A stretch of 36,138 nt of DNA from Gnetum montanum (Eukaryota > Streptophyta > Gnetopsida > Gnetales > Gnetaceae). Positions 31,012 to 36,138 of the stretch are shown here, piece by piece. The notes beneath the pieces were generated by a model. That model made no database searches. It saw nothing but the letters and a program-made list of their open reading frames with translations, and was not told the DNA's origin. Location: assembly GCA_015680685.1 (NCBI GenBank), contig MNCI01011864.1:123893-160030 (forward strand). The letters run 5' to 3'. Within the stretch, counting starts at the first letter, position 1; the number at the start of each line of letters is the position of its first letter. Made by a program: the position numbers and the translations under genes.

Positions 31012-33021
31012 AATGAAAAATCATCCTCAAGTTCCTTACAATAATATCAGGAAGGTATGGGATTATTGACTTAAAATGAAACTAATGGGATGACATGTGA
31101 ACGGATCATCATTACAAGACACAACAAGGGTGAACACCTTATTACATTGACATCAGGCCTCATTTGGCAGCTTGAGAAAGAGAGAGAGAGAGAGAGAAGT
31201 GTTGTTGTTGCCAACACCAAGATTGTTCCTTTTGTTGTCCATCGGGAAGCACACCATCAATCTTGCTCCTTGCATAGCTGCTTCCAGCACTGCTCCATTC
31301 CAAATGTTCCTTCCAGATCCCCTCCGTTGTTGCATGATTACCATCTGCACACACAACACAATCTTTTATTAGCAAGGGTAAATGGATCATCATGTAATTA
31401 ATACCTTGCTTCGGTGAAAGGTCTACTGGCTAAGTTGTGGTATGGCTGATATGGATCTGGATATATATTAATGATGATTACCAAAGGCGTAGGGGTTAGG
31501 AGAAAATTGAAAAAATCAGGGCTAGGAGAAAATTGAAAAAATCGGGCCCCATACCCCCATGACTAATCATGAACCTCTGGTAGCGTTAGAATGGAGAAAG
31601 AAAGAAGAACAAGAAAGATGAGGAAAAAGAGACAACTATAGCATTGATGAAATGGATGTCGAGATGGGAATGAACAAAGTAAAATAGATTGCAAAAATGT
31701 TAGGAGAAAGAATTTAACTAGTGCCCCAAATAGGAATGTCAGTGGGTCCTCCCCAAAGTGGGCTCATGCCCTTAATGCCCTAACAAACCCACATTCAAAG
31801 AGTTCGTAGGCTCTGGGAATGTCATTTGGAACAAGAGTTAAAGTCTTAACCATAAGAATTTACCAAAAAGAAAATAATGTATCTACCAAAATATACACTA
31901 ATGATACAACCGGCAATGAGGTGAACAATGGAGAGAAGGATGGAAAGAAGAGAATGGAATGGAATCCCAAGAACAAGGTGGTGTACAATCCCTTGTGTGT
32001 TTCATGATTAATGTGACTTGAAAAATCTCATTCCAACTCTGGCCTCAAACCAACCACATCCAGTCACTTTGCATCAACGCATCCAGTTAATCCATCCCCT
32101 TGAATAACAAGAATGCTTCCCCCAAGAGCCACCACCATTCCAACGAAACAAGGACGAGAGAATGGGAAGCAAGAAGGGCCTTAGTTAGAGGGAACATTTT
32201 TGGTTCCATAACCAATGCTTGTAGCCCAAGGGATTATTCGTCTAATGGGTGTGCTTTGAATTCTCACTCTTTCTTTTCTTTTCCTCTTTTTTTTTGTGTT
32301 TTTATGCATGAGAATCACACCATGCAAAGACTTTGTTATTTTTATTGCTCAACTTCCCGATAATTGGGTAATGTCAAAGCAACAAGAAAACTCAAGAAGA
32401 AAACATCCAAGCACCCAAGAGAATGGCCAACACAAAAGCATCAAGTTCCCTTGAAGTCACACCCTTTTCAAACCTTGAGTCCTTCCTTAGTTTGAGAAAT
32501 GCCCAGTCACCAATTCGTTAGAGTTCTTATTTAGAAGGAACTGTACATTTCCAAGTCGAGAGAAACCATAGAAACTGGTGGATGGATGGATGAAGTGAAC
32601 TCATTGCCTGCCATATCAAAAGAAACATACCTTAGTATCAACATCATGACTTAAAGGTAAAAACCAAACACTATCAATCAATATGAAAACAGTTCATACC
32701 ATCAGGAAGAACACTTATTGGGTGACGAACTTACATGGTGGATCACACACACACAAACACACAAAAAATGAAAAAGTATAATGATGTTGAAAAACAAAAA
32801 TAAGAAAAGTTAAAGAAATTTGTAAAACAAAAATGTGTAAGACAAAAACGTGTAAAAAAATATGTAAAACAAAGACATGTAAAACAAAAACGTGCAAAGC
32901 AAAAATGTGTAAAAAAAAACTAAAAAGAACTGAGGGCCTCCAATGGTTAGCATAGGTGGCCATCTCCCCCATGATTGAATTGCAAGGGAGAGATCCGAAA
33001 TAATAAGCGCCTATTTGAATT
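31012..33021. other. Untranslated 3' region of element B
   Basis: No pol motif in any frame. It holds a (GA)n run (about 31174-31198), a 26-bp tandem pair (31496-31547), a second copy of the polypurine-tract word (31550-31565), and a degenerate minisatellite of tgtaaaacaaaaaYg units of about 15 bases (32819-32920). A further catggggg on the minus strand lies at about 32965-32973. Confidence 0.6.
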
Positions 33022-33900
33022 TCATAAAAGTGCCCAACTTCTCCCTGCTGATGTCCTCAGATTAAAGGGTGGAAGTTGGCGATGCTCATACTCTAATGTG
33101 TCTATGCCTTTGTTGTTAACATGAGTTGTACTCCCAATTCGTTCTATGCATATTAAGTTTCTCTTTCTAGTAGCTATCAACCACGGGGTGTCTACTACTG
33201 GTGTGGTTGCTACATACAGGCACCTTTGAATTTGTGTTTCTTGGACACACCGATTACATGGAAGAAATGCTAAACATTCTTCCATGTCATCACCCTTTAA
33301 GTCACTGTATGTGATGCACAGAACTTTCTTATTCTTGATATTTCCATAAATATTTATCCTAAATATCTACAAGGAAAGATTGTGGATCCCTAGGTATGCA
33401 TCTACTGTACTTAGCCATGACCTTCTCATTATAATTGGGAAGCCCCCGTTGTTGTTGTTAACTTTTATCACCAGGAAGTTAGCTGGGTGGGACCAACCAC
33501 CTACAGTGGTAACAATGTCCTCCACTGATCCCAAGGGAATGGTGATGGACTGGTCTGCTAGCTCTAGTTGAATGTTACTCTTCTTAAGTTGGGACAAGTT
33601 CTAGGCTTGATACATTTCTCATGAAATTAAGTTGACCCCAGAACCTAAGTCAAGAAGAGCCTTATGTGGTTTGTTCCCAGCAATTTGTAAATAGATTAAG
33701 GGACTCCCAGGGTCAGATAGTTTACTGGGAAGGTGGTCTACCTTGATCCAGTCGGTTACGGTATGCGTTAACATAACCGTATATGTACAGCACTGTTGTT
33801 GGACTGAAGGGTGCTCTGAAGTGTTAGATGGTGGAGGAGTGTACCTAGACTCAACCGCTTGTTGTTGTAAGAGCTTGTCTGGGCTTCTAGTTCTGAAGAA
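33022..33900 (-). pseudogene. Athila-type aspartic protease of element B
   Basis: ALLDLGSGVNLIS marks the active site, with Asp at 33651-33649 followed by Leu where element A has Ser. Two in-frame stops follow within ten codons. IQLELADQSITIPLG is intact. The second motif is IIMRRSWL, where element A has IIMGRPWL, so the conserved Gly is lost. The C-terminal extension runs to the stop at 33022 (…GRSWALL). The stop defines where gag-protease ends in this family. Confidence 0.8.
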
Positions 33901-36138
33901 AGGTCCTCTCTTTTTACAGTTGTCAGAACCAACAGCGGGTTGAATGTTTACAGCTCTTGTAGCGTTACGTTGTTGCAATTGAGTAGGGAGTTCCCCTTGC
34001 ATTTTTAGAGCAGGTTGTATGGGAACTACAGGTGGAAGAGGTGTGGATGGAGTTGGAGGATGGTAAGTATGTGGAATGTCTCCCAGAGGAGAAGGAGTCC
34101 TCCTAAAGTACTCCCGAACTTGGTAGGGACGTTGGGGAGTTGTGTGACTCATAGAGTCACTTGGAGAAACCAGCTGCTGCACATAATAGCCATAAGGATT
34201 AGGTTGTTGGTAAGGGTATTATTATTTTGGTGGTGGCATCCCCCATGACTATGGGTATTGCCACTGCTGATGTTGTCTGATGGGTTGTGGTGGAGTTCCA
34301 CTTGGATAGTACGTTAACGGTTGGTGGAACTACCTTGGGTTACCTTGGGGATAAGTTAACCTTCGGGGTGTTTGCCATTGGTTGAGTCTTGGGTTAAGTG
34401 CATACACCCCAAACTCCTGTAAATGTGAGATGATTGGACAACATCCCTTGGGATGATCATAATGACAGATCTCACATCCACCATCATCGTCTATGTCTGA
34501 ATCCACAACTTCATCGGAGATAGTAATTTGCCCCTTACCCTTGTTATGTGTAGGGCCTAAATTTCTCCACTTTGTCTTACCTTTGTCACTACTTCGTTCC
34601 TCCTTAGACTCCTTTACAATTTTCAAGATAGTTTCAAGTTTGGAGTCTAAGGAATCCCACAATTGATCCCTCTTAGCTGATACTTCTATTGTTAGTTTTT
34701 GAATCAGTAAGGTTTTTCTGTTCACCAACTCTTCGAGTGATGACTCATCCTCTTCATCGCAAAATTTCACTCCCTTCTTCCGAAGGGAGGGATCACAGTT
34801 GTATTCTTCCACACTCTCTCTTTTTCGTAGTTCACCTTCTTCTTTTGCTACTTGTTCCAACAAGCGATGAATTTCATGGGATCTAAGTTCTAATAGTCTC
34901 CCTTGGACATAAGTCCCAAGGGTTCTTCTAGTTTCATATCTTAGCCCATCTACGATGTGGCAGAGTTGATCCCACTGTGTGTAACCATGGCCTGGGCAAT
35001 GATGTAACAATGCATAGTAGCGGCCCATAGCAGCATCCAAGGGTTCATGAGTACCTTGCTTCCATCCTTGGAACTACTTACGCAAGTTAGACACTCTGGA
35101 GTACATTTGATACTTGTCGTTGAAGAGTTCTAACATCGTACTCCAGCTCCTGATGGTTTCTGGTTCTAAGGACTGGTACCAACTCTCTGCTTCCTTAATG
35201 AGTGTCCTAGGAAACAACCTTAGTTTTTGCCACTCATTCTCTATGTTCTGCAAGATGCAGGCATCGATCAACGTTGTATCCCCCTTCAAAGCATGGGATA
35301 TTATTCATGTCTAAACGCTTGATCCGACTATCTTTTAAATTCCTTGTTGGTATTCTCACTGCCGCTGTTATATTCAACATGCTTCGGGTGGAAAGTAGGG
35401 GCTCATCATGATCATCTCTTTCATGATGTCTATGGTGTCTACATTGTTCCCTACTTTTCCTTCGTTCATGCCCTTGTCCTCTCTCTCGACTCTCTCGTTG
35501 AGGTCTCTCATTTTGTCTACCTCTATCCTTACCATTATGCTCATGGTGGCTGCGCCCAGATGTGGAAGGAGAGGGTGAATGATGTGAAGAAGGGGAAGAA
35601 TAAGAAGAAGCATTGCCATGATGATGTCTCCTACCTTCTCTTCTATGGCTTCAGCCCTGATCATGATGACGATCTGAGTGCCCGTCCTTGTTATGTTTTG
35701 TTGTTCCCTCAGTGAACAATTGATGTTCACAAGGATCAGAACCAGGGTTGTGTATCGTGGAGCGTAGGTTTTGATACCCTACCTCATCACTATCGTTAGG
35801 AGGAGGAACATCTTTTGATAGAGAACCCATTATAAGTGGTTCACCATCCTCGATTTCACTAAGGACGTGCGGGATCTCTTTGCCCTTCAATAGTGTATGT
35901 TGGCTCTCCTACCTTGAGTCCCTCATATGTTGTGCTTCTATGGGATGATAATCCCTTGTGTCAAAATTTGCTGCAACGTATTTAGCATAGAGCTGAGTCA
36001 TGCCAATCTGTGCCAAAGCATGGAGGAGCATGTTGGGGACTACATGATCCAGAGGTAACATGATGTTACCTTGTAAATCTCTCCATCGCAGTTGTTTGTC
36101 TTGGTGGAGGATAAAGGTAAAGTTTGGAATATACTCAT
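33901..36138 (-). pseudogene. Athila-type gag of element B, 5' end outside the window
   Basis: The domain order equals element A. The N-terminal block (36138-35912) ends at a TAG (35911-35909). A basic Arg/Ser/His-rich part follows (about 35690-35400), with runs such as RREGRRHHH and RHHRHHERDDHDEP. The capsid-like domain has SWYQSLEPETIRSW and LLHHCPGHGY (35290-34970). The 236-codon open stretch 35040-34330 carries the acidic segment and the knuckle CEICHYDHPKGCC, and a Pro/Gln/Tyr-rich linker leads to protease. Most stops differ from those in element A. Confidence 0.78.

Larger units (their letters stand above)
30186..36138 (-). mobile_element. Athila-like LTR retrotransposon B, 3' part, lacking pol
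   Basis: Sense order on the minus strand is gag (from beyond 36138), protease, about 2 kb of untranslated sequence, a polypurine tract and the 3' LTR. No RT, RNase H or integrase motif is visible between the protease and the LTR. So it is a gag-protease-only, non-autonomous element that would need pol from a relative. It is clearly homologous to element A over the whole gag-protease part. Confidence 0.8.

Noticed and set aside
31153-31400. Minus-strand frame with IWNGAVLEAAMQGARLMVCFP, faintly like the sugar-donor box of plant UDP-glycosyltransferases, after an acceptor-like TGTGTGTGCAG.
   Set aside because: The His-Cys-Gly start and the Asp-Gln end of the box are missing, and the frame runs into a GA repeat after about 20 residues. 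A chance or very small captured fragment cannot be told apart by eye.

Overview
The window reads as flowering-plant, probably heterochromatic, nuclear DNA made almost wholly of nested and decayed LTR retrotransposons. I see no host single-copy gene, tRNA, rRNA or CRISPR array. The plant assignment rests on Athila-like and Tat-lineage Ty3/gypsy proteins, a tRNA-Asp primer site, TATAAATA promoters and GT-AG introns of 80-130 bases. The species cannot be named from this.

Layout. (1) 1-4328: the 5' part of a minus-strand Athila-like element (call it A): protease and gag, a tRNA-Asp primer site, and a 927-bp LTR. (2) 4329-6632: AT-rich DNA with a decayed LINE-type reverse transcriptase on the minus strand. 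(3) 6633-24489: a minus-strand Tat-lineage Ty3/gypsy element of about 17.9 kb bounded by a 5-bp target duplication (catgg). From right to left it carries a 5' LTR, a primer site, a tandem-repeat leader, gag, protease, a 5-kb spacer, RT, RNase H, a second (archaeal-type) RNase H, integrase and a 3' LTR. Its 5' LTR is split by a solo LTR (22535-23428) of the same family as element A, with its own duplication (ccttg). (4) 24490-30185: AT-rich DNA with one possible old LTR and a degenerate reading frame. (5) 30186-36138: the 3' part of a second minus-strand element of family A (call it B): an LTR, a 2-kb untranslated stretch with no pol, protease and gag running off the window.

The most interesting part is the 5-kb spacer between protease and RT of the Tat element. 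At its RT side a good minus-strand 3' splice site sits where Ogre-type elements have their intron. On the opposite strand the spacer holds an eight-exon gene (12632-16597) with its own TATA box. The reading frame is preserved through all six introns from exon 2 to exon 8, although several in-frame stops show it is now dead. Its exons 2 and 3 look like an FCP1/NLI-type HAD phosphatase domain. Exon 4 looks like a plant transposon-associated domain. Arrays of short hairpin repeats lie on both sides of this antisense gene and recur in the element's 3' UTR.

Coding decay is mostly in-frame stops explainable by C-to-T (or G-to-A) change, as expected for long-methylated plant repeats. All domain assignments are by eye from motifs; no database search was run.
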